The notes: a model not told the origin generated them from the letters alone. DNA of 64,000 nucleotides from Paracoccus jeotgali (GCF_002865605.1 NZ_CP025583.1:1034501-1098500); one strand, 5' to 3'; shown: positions 48,363 through 57,701, numbered from the stretch's first letter. Translations and numbers: made by a program.

Positions 48363-49972
48363 CCGACCGCCTCTATCTCTACGACACCACCCTGCGGGAC
48401 GGGCAGCAAACGCAGGGCGTGCAGTTCTCGGCCGCGGAAAAAACCGAGATCGCGCAGATGCTGGACGCGCTGGGGGTGGATTATATCGAGGGCGGCTGGC
48501 CGGGCGCGAACCCGACCGACAGCGACTTCTTTGCCGCGCCGCCGCCGACCCGCGCCATGCTGACCGCCTTTGGCATGACCAAGCGGGCCGGGCGCTCGGC
48601 CGGGAATGATGATGTGCTGGCGGCGGTGCTGAATGCCGGGACGCAGGGTGTCTGTCTGGTCGGCAAGACGCATGATTTCCATGTGCGTGAGGCGCTGGGC
48701 ATCCCGCTGGACGACAATATCGACAACATCTCGGCCTCGATCGCCCATGTCGCCGGGCTGGGGCGCGAGGCGCTGTTCGATGCCGAGCATTTCTTCGACG
48801 GCTGGAAGGCGGACCGCGACTATGCGCTGTCCTGCCTGATCGCCGCGCGCGATGCCGGGGCGCGGTGGATCGTGCTTTGCGACACCAATGGCGGCACGCT
48901 GCCGCATGAGATCGCCGAGATCACCGCGCAGGTGATCGCCGCCGGCATCCCCGGCGCGCGGCTGGGCATCCACGCCCATGACGACACCGGCAATGCGGTG
49001 GCCTGCACGCTGGCGGCGGTGCGCGCCGGCGCGCGGCAGGTGCAGGGCACGCTGAACGGGCTGGGCGAGCGCTGCGGCAACGCCAATCTGACGACGCTGA
49101 TCCCGACCCTGGCGCTGAAGCCTGAATTCGCGGGCCTGCTGCCCCAGATCGCGCCCGAGGCGCTGCGCGGGCTGCTGAAGACCTCGCGGCGGCTGGACGA
49201 GATCCTGAACCGCGCCCCGCAGGCCAATGCGCCCTATGTCGGGGCCTCGGCATTCGCCCACAAGGCGGGGCTGCATGCCAGCGCGATCATCCGAAATCCG
49301 ACGACATATGAACATGTTGCGCCCGAAACCACAGGTAACGCGCGGATCATTCCGATGTCGAACCAGGCCGGCCAGTCGAACCTGCGCGCCCGCCTCTCTG
49401 ATGCCGGGCTGACCGTGCCCGAGGGCGCCGATCTCGGCGCGATCCTTGCCGATGTGAAGGCGCGCGAGGATCGCGGTTACGCCTATGACGTGGCCGAGGC
49501 GAGTTTCGAACTGCTCGCCCGCCGCCACCTTGGCGCGCTGCCGCGCTTCTTCGATGTCGAGCGCTACCGCGTCATCGTCGAGCGCCGGCGGAACGCCAAG
49601 GGCGCGCAGATTTCGGTCTCCGAGGCCGTGGTGACGGTGCGTCTGCAGGGTCAGCGGGTGATGTCGGTCAGCGAGTCGCATGGCGAGACGGATCTGGACG
49701 ATCGCGGCCCGGTCAACGCGCTGTGGCGCGCGCTCGGCAAGGATCTTGGCCCCTATCAGGCGAGCATCGACGACATGCGGCTGGTCGATTTTCGGGTCCG
49801 GATAACGCAGGGCGGCACCGACGCCGTCACCCGCGTCACCATCGACAGCGAGGACCGGCAGGGCACGCGATGGTCGACGGTCGGCGTGTCGGCCAACATC
49901 GTCGATGCAAGCTTCGAGGCGCTGCATGACGCGGTGGTCTGGAAGCTGATCCGCGACGGTGCCGCCCCGTGA
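48359..49972 (+). CDS. cimA: Citramalate synthase
   Basis: A 537-residue DRE-TIM enzyme that joins pyruvate and acetyl-CoA to (R)-citramalate, an isoleucine precursor route without threonine. [14 protein letters not shown] is the catalytic DRE segment, [11 protein letters not shown] gives metal-binding His, and the C-terminal LeuA-type regulatory domain is present, so isoleucine feedback is likely. The length and sequence fit CimA rather than LeuA. Coupled to both neighbours by four-base overlaps. Confidence 0.9.
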   Translation: MTDRLYLYDTTLRDGQQTQGVQFSAAEKTEIAQMLDALGVDYIEGGWPGANPTDSDFFAAPPPTRAMLTAFGMTKRAGRSAGNDDVLAAVLNAGTQGVCLVGKTHDFHVREALGIPLDDNIDNISASIAHVAGLGREALFDAEHFFDGWKADRDYALSCLIAARDAGARWIVLCDTNGGTLPHEIAEITAQVIAAGIPGARLGIHAHDDTGNAVACTLAAVRAGARQVQGTLNGLGERCGNANLTTLIPTLALKPEFAGLLPQIAPEALRGLLKTSRRLDEILNRAPQANAPYVGASAFAHKAGLHASAIIRNPTTYEHVAPETTGNARIIPMSNQAGQSNLRARLSDAGLTVPEGADLGAILADVKAREDRGYAYDVAEASFELLARRHLGALPRFFDVERYRVIVERRRNAKGAQISVSEAVVTVRLQGQRVMSVSESHGETDLDDRGPVNALWRALGKDLGPYQASIDDMRLVDFRVRITQGGTDAVTRVTIDSEDRQGTRWSTVGVSANIVDASFEALHDAVVWKLIRDGAAP

Positions 49973-50727
49973 CGCCCGAGGAGTGCGCCCGCACCCTGCA
50001 GCAGTCGGACCCCGACCGCTTCGCCGCCGTCATGGCGGCGCAGCCGGCGGACCGGGCAAGGCTGGCAACGCTTTACGCGGCGAACCTCGAAATCGCCTCG
50101 GCCGCGCTGAGTTCGGCCGAACCGTTGATCTCGCAGATGCGGCTGCAATGGTGGGCCGATCAGATCGACCGTATTGCACGAGGCGCCGCGCCGGACCCGC
50201 ATCCGGTGCTGATCCCGCTGGCCGAGGCTTGGGGGGCCGATGTGGCACCGCTCGCCGATCTGGTCGAGGCGCGGCGGCGTGACGCCATGCGCGAGCCCTT
50301 CGATCTGCCCGGCGACGTCATCGCCCATGTCGACGCCTGCACGGGCACGCTGATGCGGCTGGCGGCGTCGGCCTGCGGGCTGCCCGCCGATCACCCGGTG
50401 ATCCCGCTGCAGGCTCGCGGCGCGGGGTTGGCTGCGTGGCTGCGCGCCTATCCGCGTCTGCAAAGCCTCAATCTGGGGCTGCAGAGCGGCGCGGAACCGG
50501 CGCTGGCCTCGCTTGCGGTGACGGGGTTGCAGGCGCTTGATTCGGCGCGGCTGAGTGCTCGAAAGGACCAGCCGATCCCGAAACGCGCCGCCCCGGCGCT
50601 GTTTTCAGGGGCCGGCGCGACTGCCGCGCTGCGCGCCATCGCGCATGGGGACACGGCACAACTGTCAGAATTCAAACGGAAACTGTCCTATCTGCGGCTC
50701 TCCTTTCAGGGCCGCTGGCAGGATTGA
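49969..50727 (+). CDS. Squalene/phytoene synthase family protein (NDUFAF6-like)
   Basis: A 252-residue protein of the squalene/phytoene synthase superfamily. TLYAANLEIASAALSSAEP and ISQMRLQWWADQID match the NDUFAF6-like branch, which lacks the second Asp-rich motif of true synthases. Such proteins are linked to complex I assembly in mitochondria but the bacterial role is unknown. It overlaps cimA by four bases. Confidence 0.8.
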   Translation: MTPEECARTLQQSDPDRFAAVMAAQPADRARLATLYAANLEIASAALSSAEPLISQMRLQWWADQIDRIARGAAPDPHPVLIPLAEAWGADVAPLADLVEARRRDAMREPFDLPGDVIAHVDACTGTLMRLAASACGLPADHPVIPLQARGAGLAAWLRAYPRLQSLNLGLQSGAEPALASLAVTGLQALDSARLSARKDQPIPKRAAPALFSGAGATAALRAIAHGDTAQLSEFKRKLSYLRLSFQGRWQD

Positions 50728-50806
50728 GGTTTTTCCCGGCCGCGTTAATCCCGATTTCACCTCTGTCTGCCAGTCTGCCCCTCATGCGCTGAGAGAAGGA
50801 GCAGGC

Positions 50807-51892
50807 ATGACCGGCCATGCGACCGGACCCTTGGCAAACCCGCCCATCCCCCGCCCGGTGCGGGTGCTGATCGTGGATGATTCGGCCACGATGCGAAAAC
50901 TGATCGCCATTCGCCTGCGCAGCGATCCGCGCATCAACGTAGTGGGCGAGGCTGCGGACACCCAGCAGGCGCGCCGGGCCATCGCCGCGCTGCGCCCAGA
51001 TGTGCTGACCTTGGATGTCGAGATGCCGGGCCAGTCCGGCATCGATTTCCTGCGCGAGATCATGCGGTTGCGGCCGATCCCTGTCATCATGGTGTCGTCC
51101 GAGACGCAATCCGGCAGCGCCGCCGCAATCGAGGCGCTGTGCAGCGGCGCCATTGATTGCGTCGGCAAACCGCGTCCCGGTTACGGCAACACCGGCTTCG
51201 CCGATCTGCCCGCGCTGGTGGTCGAGGCCGCTGGGGCCGATCTGCGGCGACGGCGCCCGCCCATGCCGCGGCCTGCGCCCATGCCGTCGCAGGGCTTCGC
51301 GTGGAACGGCCGCATTCTGCTGATCGGCGCCTCGACCGGCGGGGTCGAGGCGGTCGAGCGCATCATCGCCGCGCTGCCGGTCAACTGCCCGCCGACGCTG
51401 ATCGTGCAGCACATGCCGCCGGCCTTTCTCGCCAGTTTCGCGCAGCGCCTGAACCAGCGCCATGCCCCGCAGATCGCGTTGGCCGATGACGGCGCACCGC
51501 TGCAACAAGGCCGCGTGCTGATCGCGCCGGGCGGGGCGGAACATCTGGCGCTGGGGTTGGAACGCGGGCTGCGCTGCCGTCTGCTGGCCCAGGACAAGGT
51601 GAACGGGCACCGCCCCTCGGTCGACATGCTGTTCGGCTCGGGCGTGGGTGTGGCGCGGCGGGTCGTAGCGGTGACGCTGAGCGGGATGGGCAGCGACGGG
51701 GCGATGGGAATGCTGGCGCTGCGCCGGGCCGGGGCGGCCTGTCTGGCGCAGGATCAGGCGAGTTCGGTCGTCTGGGGGATGCCGCGCATCGCATGGCAGA
51801 TCGGCGCGGCCGAGCGGCTGGTCTCGCTGGACCGGATGGCGGGGGCGCTTCTGGATCTGACCGGGGTTCAGGGGAATGAACGCTGTGATTAG
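50807..51892 (+). CDS. cheB: CheB-like protein-glutamate methylesterase
   Basis: A 361-residue response regulator with an N-terminal receiver (VLIVDDSATMRK; phosphoacceptor Asp in LTLDVEMPG) and a C-terminal methylesterase domain with the triad in GASTGG, VQHMPP and GMGSDGAMG. GAAGGAG precedes the ATG. It would demethylate chemoreceptors or deamidate their glutamines. No other chemotaxis genes are adjacent. Confidence 0.9.
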   Translation: MTGHATGPLANPPIPRPVRVLIVDDSATMRKLIAIRLRSDPRINVVGEAADTQQARRAIAALRPDVLTLDVEMPGQSGIDFLREIMRLRPIPVIMVSSETQSGSAAAIEALCSGAIDCVGKPRPGYGNTGFADLPALVVEAAGADLRRRRPPMPRPAPMPSQGFAWNGRILLIGASTGGVEAVERIIAALPVNCPPTLIVQHMPPAFLASFAQRLNQRHAPQIALADDGAPLQQGRVLIAPGGAEHLALGLERGLRCRLLAQDKVNGHRPSVDMLFGSGVGVARRVVAVTLSGMGSDGAMGMLALRRAGAACLAQDQASSVVWGMPRIAWQIGAAERLVSLDRMAGALLDLTGVQGNERCD

Positions 51893-52027
51893 GCCCCGCG
51901 CGACGCCAATTTGCGGGTCAGGGATCATCCCGACGCGCCGTCGCGCCCGGCTGCCATTGCGGCGCATGGCTGCGGGCGGCATAACCTTGGGCATCCCGAA
52001 TCGGGCGAGGATCTGAAGGTGACGACG

Positions 52028-53140
52028 ATGCAATATGAAAAACCCGGCCCTGTCGAGCGGGACTGGTCCGACGCGATCTCTCCGATCGAGGAGATCATCG
52101 AGGATGCCCGCAACGGGCGCATGTTCATCCTGGTCGATCACGAGGACCGCGAAAACGAAGGCGATCTGGTGATTCCCGCGCAGATGGCGACGCCCGATGC
52201 GATCAACTTCATGGCGACGCATGGCCGCGGGCTGATCTGCCTTGCGCTGCCGGGCGAGCGGATCGACGCGCTCGGCCTCAGCCTGATGTCGCCCAAGAAC
52301 TCCAGCCGCCACGAGACCGCGTTTACCATGTCGATCGAGGCGCGCGAGGGCGTGACGACCGGCATTTCCGCCCATGACCGCGCCCGCACCGTGGCCGTGG
52401 CCATCGACCCGATGCGCGGCGCCGCCGATATCGCCACGCCCGGCCACGTCTTTCCGCTGCGCGCCCGCGACGGCGGTGTGCTGGTCCGCGCCGGCCATAC
52501 CGAGGCCGCGGTCGATGTCGCGCGTCTGGCGGGGCTGAACCCCTCGGGCGTGATCTGCGAGATCATGAACCAGGACGGCACCATGGCGCGACTGCCCGAT
52601 CTGGTCGCCTTCGCGCAGAAACACGGGTTGAAGATCGGCACCATCAGCGACCTGATCGCCTATCGCCGCCGGCACGACAATCTGATTGCCGAACGCGCGC
52701 AACGTGCGGTCCGCTCGGTCCATGGCGGCGACTGGATGATGCGGGTTTTCGCCGATGAGACGCAGGGCGCTGAGCATATCGTGCTGTGCAAGGGCGATCT
52801 GGGCGCGCCGGGGCCGGTCATGGTGCGGATGCACGCGCTCGACCCGCTGGAAGATGTGCTGGGGATCGGCCGTACGGGAGAGCTTCCCGCCGCCATGCGC
52901 CTGATCGAGCGCGAGGGCAGGGGCGTCGTGGTGCTGATCCGCGACCTCGACAAGACGCTGACGCCGGAAGGCGAGGCCAGCCCGCGCACGCTGCGCCAAT
53001 ACGGGCTGGGCGCGCAGATTCTGTCGACGCTGGGCCTGCACGAGCTGATCCTGCTCAGCAATTCCGCGCCGCTGCGGGTGATCGGCCTTGACGCCTATGG
53101 GCTGAGCATTGTCGAAACCCGCCCGATCCCGCACGAGTAA
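52028..53140 (+). CDS. ribB: 3,4-dihydroxy-2-butanone 4-phosphate synthase (RibB) with RibA-like domain
   Basis: A 370-residue two-domain protein. The RibB domain (residues 1 to about 210) keeps LVDHEDRENEGDLVIP and the TGISAHDRA, GHTEAAVDLA-type active-site loops. The C-terminal domain has the RibA fold but lacks the zinc cysteines: where RibA reads HSECLTGDxxGSxRCDC this has HALDPLEDVLGIGRTGEL. So it is expected to make dihydroxybutanone phosphate but not to open GTP. ribH follows three bases later. Confidence 0.92.
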   Translation: MQYEKPGPVERDWSDAISPIEEIIEDARNGRMFILVDHEDRENEGDLVIPAQMATPDAINFMATHGRGLICLALPGERIDALGLSLMSPKNSSRHETAFTMSIEAREGVTTGISAHDRARTVAVAIDPMRGAADIATPGHVFPLRARDGGVLVRAGHTEAAVDVARLAGLNPSGVICEIMNQDGTMARLPDLVAFAQKHGLKIGTISDLIAYRRRHDNLIAERAQRAVRSVHGGDWMMRVFADETQGAEHIVLCKGDLGAPGPVMVRMHALDPLEDVLGIGRTGELPAAMRLIEREGRGVVVLIRDLDKTLTPEGEASPRTLRQYGLGAQILSTLGLHELILLSNSAPLRVIGLDAYGLSIVETRPIPHE

Positions 53141-53143
53141 GCC

Positions 53144-53689
53144 ATGGCCATGATCTCGCATTGCGAACTGCCGCTGCCCCGCTTCGACCAGCCCCCGCGG
53201 CTGCTGATCGTCGTCTCGCCCTATTACCGCGAGATCGCCGACGGCCTGATCGCCGGTGCGCGCGGCGTCGCCGAGCAGGTGGGCGCCATCACCGATCTGA
53301 TCGAGGTGCCGGGCGCGCTGGAAATCCCCACCGCCATCGGCATGGCGGCGCGCAGCGGCCGGTTCGACGGCTTTGTCGCGCTGGGTTGCGTGATCCGCGG
53401 CGAGACGACGCATTACGAGACCGTCTGCAATGACAGCTCGCGCGGTCTGACCCTGCTGGGTCTGGAGGGTCACGCCATCGGCAATGGCATCCTGACCGTC
53501 GAGACCGAGGATCAGGCCATTGTCCGCGCCGATCCGACCGGCCAGAACAAGGGCGGCGGTGCCGCCGCCGCGGCCTTGCATCTGATCGCGTTGTCGCGCA
53601 GATACGCGCCCCGGCCCGACAGAAGCGAGACCGGGGACCGCGACCCGATCCGGCTTGCGGGACGGCTGGAAGGATCACCGAACGCATGA
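53144..53689 (+). CDS. ribH: 6,7-dimethyl-8-ribityllumazine synthase
   Basis: A 181-residue lumazine synthase that joins the RibB product with the ribitylamino-uracil. Strand segments LIVVSPYYREIADGLI, the VPGALEIPTAIG phosphate loop, GCVIRGETTHYETVC and NGILTVETEDQA are diagnostic. It overlaps nusB by four bases, a common ribH-nusB arrangement. Confidence 0.93.
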   Translation: MAMISHCELPLPRFDQPPRLLIVVSPYYREIADGLIAGARGVAEQVGAITDLIEVPGALEIPTAIGMAARSGRFDGFVALGCVIRGETTHYETVCNDSSRGLTLLGLEGHAIGNGILTVETEDQAIVRADPTGQNKGGGAAAAALHLIALSRRYAPRPDRSETGDRDPIRLAGRLEGSPNA

Positions 53690-54174
53690 CGAGCAGCAAC
53701 CGCAACAACGACCGGCGCCAGAAAAGCAGCGCGGCGCGGCTCTATGCCGTGCAGGCGCTGTTCCAGATGGAGGCGTCGGGCCAGTCCGCCAGCCAGGTGC
53801 AGCGCGAGTTCGAGAAGTGGCGCATCGGCGTCGAGATCGAGGGCGAGACCATGCCCGAGGCCGATGAGGCGCTGTTCGTGCGGGTGCTGGACGATGTCGT
53901 GACCTGGCAGGGGCGGATCGACCAGATGACCGACCGGGCGCTGGTCGCGCGCTGGCCCATCGACCGCATCGACCCGGTTCTGCGCGCGCTGTTCCGCGCC
54001 GCCGGCGCGGAACTGGTCGCCGCCAAGGCGCCGCCGCGTGTGGTGATCAGCGAATATGTCGCCGTGACCCGCGCGTTTTTCCCCGACGGGCCAGAGACGA
54101 AGCTGGTCAATGCGGTGCTCGACCACATGGCCCGCGACGCGCAGCCCGATGCCATGGGTGACGCCCGCGCCTGA
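53686..54174 (+). CDS. nusB: Transcription antitermination factor NusB
   Basis: A 162-residue all-helical RNA-binding protein that with NusE loads antitermination complexes on rRNA. RLYAVQALFQMEASG, ALFRAAGAEL and KLVNAVLDHMARDA are typical. Coupled to ribH. Confidence 0.92.
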   Translation: MTSSNRNNDRRQKSSAARLYAVQALFQMEASGQSASQVQREFEKWRIGVEIEGETMPEADEALFVRVLDDVVTWQGRIDQMTDRALVARWPIDRIDPVLRALFRAAGAELVAAKAPPRVVISEYVAVTRAFFPDGPETKLVNAVLDHMARDAQPDAMGDARA

Positions 54175-54284
54175 CGGTGAGACGCGCGCAACCTTTGAAA
54201 TTCGGCTTGGGTGATGTTACCTTTAAGCCACAAGCGTCAGAGGTTCGGGTGCCGAAATCCGCACGAGGCGCGTCAGAGGTGCAC

Positions 54285-54605
54285 ATGCCCAAGCTCATCC
54301 GGCTGTATATCGTCAACATCTTCTACGGCTTTCTGCTGGCGCTGGTCTTTACCGGCACGCTGGTTGCCTTCGATGTCGGGCATCTGCGCCACCTGCTGAC
54401 CTCTGTCAGCGCGGGATGGATCGCGGGCCTGGGCCTGCTGTTTCTCAACACGCTGCTGTTCGCAGGGGTGCAGTTCGCCATCGCGGTTATGCGCATGGCC
54501 GAGCCGAGCCGCCGCAGCCCGCCCGGCGGCAAGCGGCAGCGCAGCGCGCCGGCGGCCGCGATTCCGGCGCTGGCGGCGGCGGTTCCGGCACGAAAGCAGC
54601 GCTGA
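54285..54605 (+). CDS. Small two-helix membrane protein
   Basis: A 106-residue protein from MPKLIRLYIVNIFYGFLLAL (54285). Two membrane helices (FLLALVFTGTLVAFDV and IAGLGLLFLNTLLFAGVQFAIA) are followed by a basic, Ala-rich cytoplasmic tail. The upstream extension to 54177 is not protein-like. Conserved in appearance but of unknown function. Confidence 0.7.
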   Translation: MPKLIRLYIVNIFYGFLLALVFTGTLVAFDVGHLRHLLTSVSAGWIAGLGLLFLNTLLFAGVQFAIAVMRMAEPSRRSPPGGKRQRSAPAAAIPALAAAVPARKQR

Positions 54606-54955
54606 CAGGCCATTCCGACCGCAACAGACGGCGATTTCATCATCCCAATCTGTTGCGTTCATGCCACGTTCCCGCGCCGCCAAGTGCCGCTTTTGGCCCG
54701 TCTCCTCTCGCAACCTGCCCCCGTCAGCGCCCGTTCCTGCTGCCGGGAAACCGCACCCAACCCCCTTATCTTGAACCGTTTTTCGGCATGTGCCCTTTCC
54801 GTCACCATGATGTGACAGTTTTGTTCCATGCCAAATTGTCACATCCTGGTGAGTTTCGCTGTTGTTCCCGCTTGGGTGGAACACGCGACCGGGGGGGACT
54901 ACTTGGCTTGGTGATGATGACGCAGCAGCGTCGCCCGTAGAACGAGGATAAGATC
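54606..54955. other. Intergenic region, no gene seen
   Basis: About 350 bases before the DUF481 gene without a credible gene. It should contain the promoter and leader of that gene. Confidence 0.4.
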
Positions 54956-55882
54956 ATGAGAGCAATTGCAGTTCTGTTCGGCGCAACCGCCCTTGCCGCC
55001 AGCTTCACCCTGCCCGCATTCGCACAGTCGGAAATCGCCACCGGCGCCGACGTGACCGGCGTCAGCCGCGTGGATGACCGCATCGACGACATTCAGGAAG
55101 CGGTTCAGGACGATTTCGACCGCTCGGTCGACCGCGACCGCTTTGGTCCCGGCGATCGCCGTCAGGGCCTGTTCGGTGGCGTCTCGATGACCTATGCCGG
55201 TTCGTCGGGCAACAATGACAGCCAGAAATTCGCCCTCGCCGGCCGCGTGTCCTATAATCAGGGCCCGTTCGCGCAGTCCGTCGGCATCGGCATCGAGTTC
55301 GGCGAAGACACGGACGGCAAGAAGGACAAGGAAGAAGTCTACGCGATCTATGACGCGCAGTACTACTTCAACGACCAGTTCTATGCCTTTGCGCTGGGCC
55401 GGATCAACCAGGACGGCATGGTCGACGAGGATCTGTCGGACCTGAACGCCGGTCTGCTGGACGCGCAGGAAATCAGCGAGCTGGAAGGCCGCAAGAAGCG
55501 TGACGCCTTCCTGGGCTTCGGTCCCGGTTACCGGATCATCAACACCCAGGACACCGCATGGCGTGTTCAGGCCGGTGTTGGCGTCCGCTACACCAAGGCC
55601 GTGGACTACACCGCGACCAACAACCTGCGCTCGGACACCGAGACCGCCTATATCGCCTCGTCGCGGTTCTACCACCGCTTCAACGAGATGGTGTTCCTGA
55701 CCAACGACACCGACTATCTGACCTCGGACGAGGCCGGTGACGCGATCACCAACGAACTGGGCGTCAACTTCAAGATGTCCGACGCGCTGGCGACCCGTGT
55801 GTCCTACACCACCGCCTATGAAGAAAATCGCGAGATCCGCACCGACAATACGCTGGGGGTTTCGCTGGTCTACGGGTTCTGA
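54956..55882 (+). CDS. DUF481-like outer-membrane beta-barrel protein
   Basis: A 308-residue exported protein with signal peptide (MRAIAVLFGATALAASFTLPAFA) and a barrel of repeated beta strands (LFGGVSMTYAGSSGNND, FAQSVGIGIEFGED, YYFNDQFYAFALGRI) ending in the outer-membrane-type GVSLVYGF with terminal Phe. Fits the DUF481/YdiY family. A strong terminator follows. Function unknown. Confidence 0.82.
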   Translation: MRAIAVLFGATALAASFTLPAFAQSEIATGADVTGVSRVDDRIDDIQEAVQDDFDRSVDRDRFGPGDRRQGLFGGVSMTYAGSSGNNDSQKFALAGRVSYNQGPFAQSVGIGIEFGEDTDGKKDKEEVYAIYDAQYYFNDQFYAFALGRINQDGMVDEDLSDLNAGLLDAQEISELEGRKKRDAFLGFGPGYRIINTQDTAWRVQAGVGVRYTKAVDYTATNNLRSDTETAYIASSRFYHRFNEMVFLTNDTDYLTSDEAGDAITNELGVNFKMSDALATRVSYTTAYEENREIRTDNTLGVSLVYGF

Positions 55883-55906
55883 TCTGATCCGGACCCGATG
55901 CGACAG

Positions 55907-55931
55907 GGGCGGCCTTCGGGCCGCCCTTTTT
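55907..55931 (+). terminator. Rho-independent terminator after DUF481 gene
   Basis: GGGCGGCC, loop TTCG, GGCCGCCC (55907-55926), then five T. A perfect 8-bp stem with stable tetraloop. Confidence 0.92.
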
Positions 55932-55959
55932 CGTTGCGCGGGCGTGATCGGGTTCTCGC

Positions 55960-56098
55960 AACGAAAAAGGCCGCCCCCGAAGGGACGGCCCGGTGGCGGG
56001 AACCGCAGCGACCGTGAGGCGCAGGTTTTCCCGAAAGCCTGGAGCACCAGGTGGGCGCCGGTTAACGTGACCAGGGCCACGACAGAGCCAGCCCCCAT
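55960..56098 (-). ncRNA. Candidate small RNA with own promoter and terminator
   Basis: On the minus strand a perfect TATAAT (56110-56105) is followed about 7 bases later by a likely start at 56098 and about 110 bases on by a terminator hairpin GGCCGTCCC/TTCG/GGGGCGGCC with a T run (55990-55964). No stop codon closes an open frame before the terminator, so a short RNA of about 140 nt is more likely than a protein. It does not match SRP RNA, RNase P or tmRNA motifs I know; 6S-type or a novel sRNA is possible. Confidence 0.4.
55964..55990 (-). terminator. Convergent rho-independent terminator
   Basis: Minus-strand stem GGCCGTCCC/GGGGCGGCC with TTCG loop (one mismatch) followed by TTTTTCGTTGCG. 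That tail is an exact inverted copy of the sequence after the plus-strand terminator (55927-55938 versus 55957-55968). Confidence 0.8.
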
Positions 56099-56261
56099 CG
56101 AGAAATTATAGGCCAGTGGAAAAAGTGGCCTTCACGGGAAGAGCAGAAACCCGCCGGAGCCACAGATAAGAGCCACCCCTGCGCCTTTCAAGACGGTCCG
56201 CGGCGGAAATTCCCGCACCCGGGGTCTTGCACGCCGTTTCTGATCTGTTCATGTTGCGGCG

Positions 56262-56717
56262 ATGGATGACAGCCCTCTGCCCAGCCAGCCCGGTTTCCGC
56301 ATCGCACGCGGCGTTTCGCGCCTGCTGCGCAGCCTTGACCATGCGGTGCTGTCGGAATTCGTGCCCGAACGCGGACTGCGCGTGGACGTGATCTCGATTG
56401 CGGCGAATGGCGAGATCTGGATCGTCGAATGCAAAAGCTGCCGCGCGGATTTCACCGGCGATCGCAAATGGCAGTCCTATCTGGATTACAGCGACCGCTT
56501 CTTCTGGGCCGTCGATGCGGGGTTCCCGGACGAGATCCTGCCCCCCGACACCGGCTTGATTCGCGCCGACGCCTATGGCGGCGAGGTGCTGCGCCAGGCC
56601 CCGCTGACCAAGCTCGCCGCCGCACGGCGGACCCGGCTGACCCGCGATCTGGCCCGCAGCGCGGCGCTGCGGTTGCAGATGCTGCAGGACCCGCAGGGCG
56701 CGGGGCAGGGCGGCTAG
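56262..56717 (+). CDS. mmcB: MmcB family DNA repair protein
   Basis: A 151-residue nuclease-like protein. VDVISIAANGEIWIVECKSCRADFTGDRKWQSYLDYSD matches the PD-(D/E)xK-like MmcB family (Asp, Glu-x-Lys), which in Caulobacter is part of the DNA-damage response. The start at 56262 is the first good ATG. Not in an obvious operon. Confidence 0.85.
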   Translation: MDDSPLPSQPGFRIARGVSRLLRSLDHAVLSEFVPERGLRVDVISIAANGEIWIVECKSCRADFTGDRKWQSYLDYSDRFFWAVDAGFPDEILPPDTGLIRADAYGGEVLRQAPLTKLAAARRTRLTRDLARSAALRLQMLQDPQGAGQGG

Positions 56718-56732
56718 GCAAACGCCCGCGGA

Positions 56733-56948
56733 TCAGCGGCGCGGCTTGCCCTTCTTGCCGGTGCTGCCCATGGCGCGCGCGACCTCGACCGCCGCCAGCA
56801 ATTCCTCGGCGATTTCGGTGGCTTCGTCGGGGTCGAAATCCAGCGGCAGATCCACCCCGTCGCCTTCGATATAGATCCGGACCATGCCGCGATCGGTGGG
56901 ACCGATCTGGATATTCGCGGCCGTGTCGCTTTCGCTGTTGATGCCCAT
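56733..56948 (-). CDS. DUF6324 family protein
   Basis: A 71-residue acidic protein from MGINSESDTAANIQIG (56948), matching the small DUF6324 family of Rhodobacterales; LPLDFDPDEATEIAEEL is the core. AGGAAAAGGAACAG precedes this ATG. Function unknown. Confidence 0.85.
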   Translation of the reverse strand: MGINSESDTAANIQIGPTDRGMVRIYIEGDGVDLPLDFDPDEATEIAEELLAAVEVARAMGSTGKKGKPRR

Positions 56949-57043
56949 GCGCTGTTCCTTTTCCTTCCTGTTAGCCCGCCGGCATTTTTGCGGCAAGTCC
57001 GGCTTGCATCCCTCGGCGCGTGGCGCTAAACGACGCTCACCGT

Positions 57044-57120
57044 GCCGCCTTAGCTCAGTTGGTTAGAGCGCTGGATTGTGGATCCAGAGGTCCCCCGTTC
57101 AAGCCGGGGAGGCGGTACCA
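57044..57120 (+). tRNA. tRNA-His(GTG)
   Basis: 77 nt with encoded CCA; anticodon loop TTGTGGA (GTG), T arm CCCCGTTCAAGCCGGGG. Position 1 is G paired with U72 and the discriminator is A73; no G-1/C73 pair is encoded. This is the form known in many alphaproteobacteria, matched by an unusual HisRS. Confidence 0.95.
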
Positions 57121-57268
57121 CCCCCCAGATGACGATCTTGCGGCCTGTCCGGCGGCCCGGCAATGGCCCGCGCCGCCCCGGATCGAAATATCCTGTCGCG
57201 CCGGGAACGCGGCGCGCCCTGTCTGCGTTCATCCTGCATACCTGCCCAATGCATATAGGAGCTGAGAT

Positions 57269-57697
57269 ATGGCACAGAACGATCACACCGCCGACAAGAT
57301 GAAATCCGACGTCAAGCAATCCGCCCAGGAAGCCGCTGACGAGGCCCGCCAGGCGGCGCGCAAGGTCGCGGACCGCGCCGGCGACACCGCCGACCAGATG
57401 CGCGATGCCGGCGGCGATATCGCCGACAAGGTGCAGGACATGGCCCACACCGCGCGCAACCGTGCCGGTGAGGCGGTCGAGCATGCCAAGGAGATCGGTT
57501 CGGAATATGCCGACGCCGCGAAATCCGAGGCACGCCGCCTGTATCGCCAGGGCGAACGCCGGGCCGGTGAGGTCGCGGAATATGCGGGCGAATACTATGA
57601 CGAAATGTCGCAGATGGTTCGTCGCAACCCCGCTCAGGCCCTTGGGATCGCCGCCGGCATGGGCTTTCTGGTCGGTCTGATCCTGGCACGTCGCTGA
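57269..57697 (+). CDS. YqjD/ElaB-like DUF883 protein
   Basis: A 142-residue protein with a long Ala/Glu/Lys-rich amphipathic coiled coil and one C-terminal membrane helix (ALGIAAGMGFLVGLILARR). ElaB/YqjD proteins attach ribosomes to the membrane in stationary phase in E. coli. It starts an operon with the next gene, five bases away. Role here inferred from family only. Confidence 0.82.
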   Translation: MAQNDHTADKMKSDVKQSAQEAADEARQAARKVADRAGDTADQMRDAGGDIADKVQDMAHTARNRAGEAVEHAKEIGSEYADAAKSEARRLYRQGERRAGEVAEYAGEYYDEMSQMVRRNPAQALGIAAGMGFLVGLILARR

Positions 57698-57701
57698 TCA
57701 G

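Noticed and set aside
51893..52027. FMN riboswitch before ribB
   Set aside because: I looked for the conserved FMN-aptamer segments and did not find them.
50672..53581. 969-residue minus-strand open frame
   Set aside because: Lies opposite cheB, ribB and ribH, which have intact active sites.
54899..56098. 399-residue minus-strand open frame over the DUF481 gene
   Set aside because: It is the antisense shadow of a convincing exported protein and runs through two terminators; only its first 140 bases coincide with a possible sRNA.
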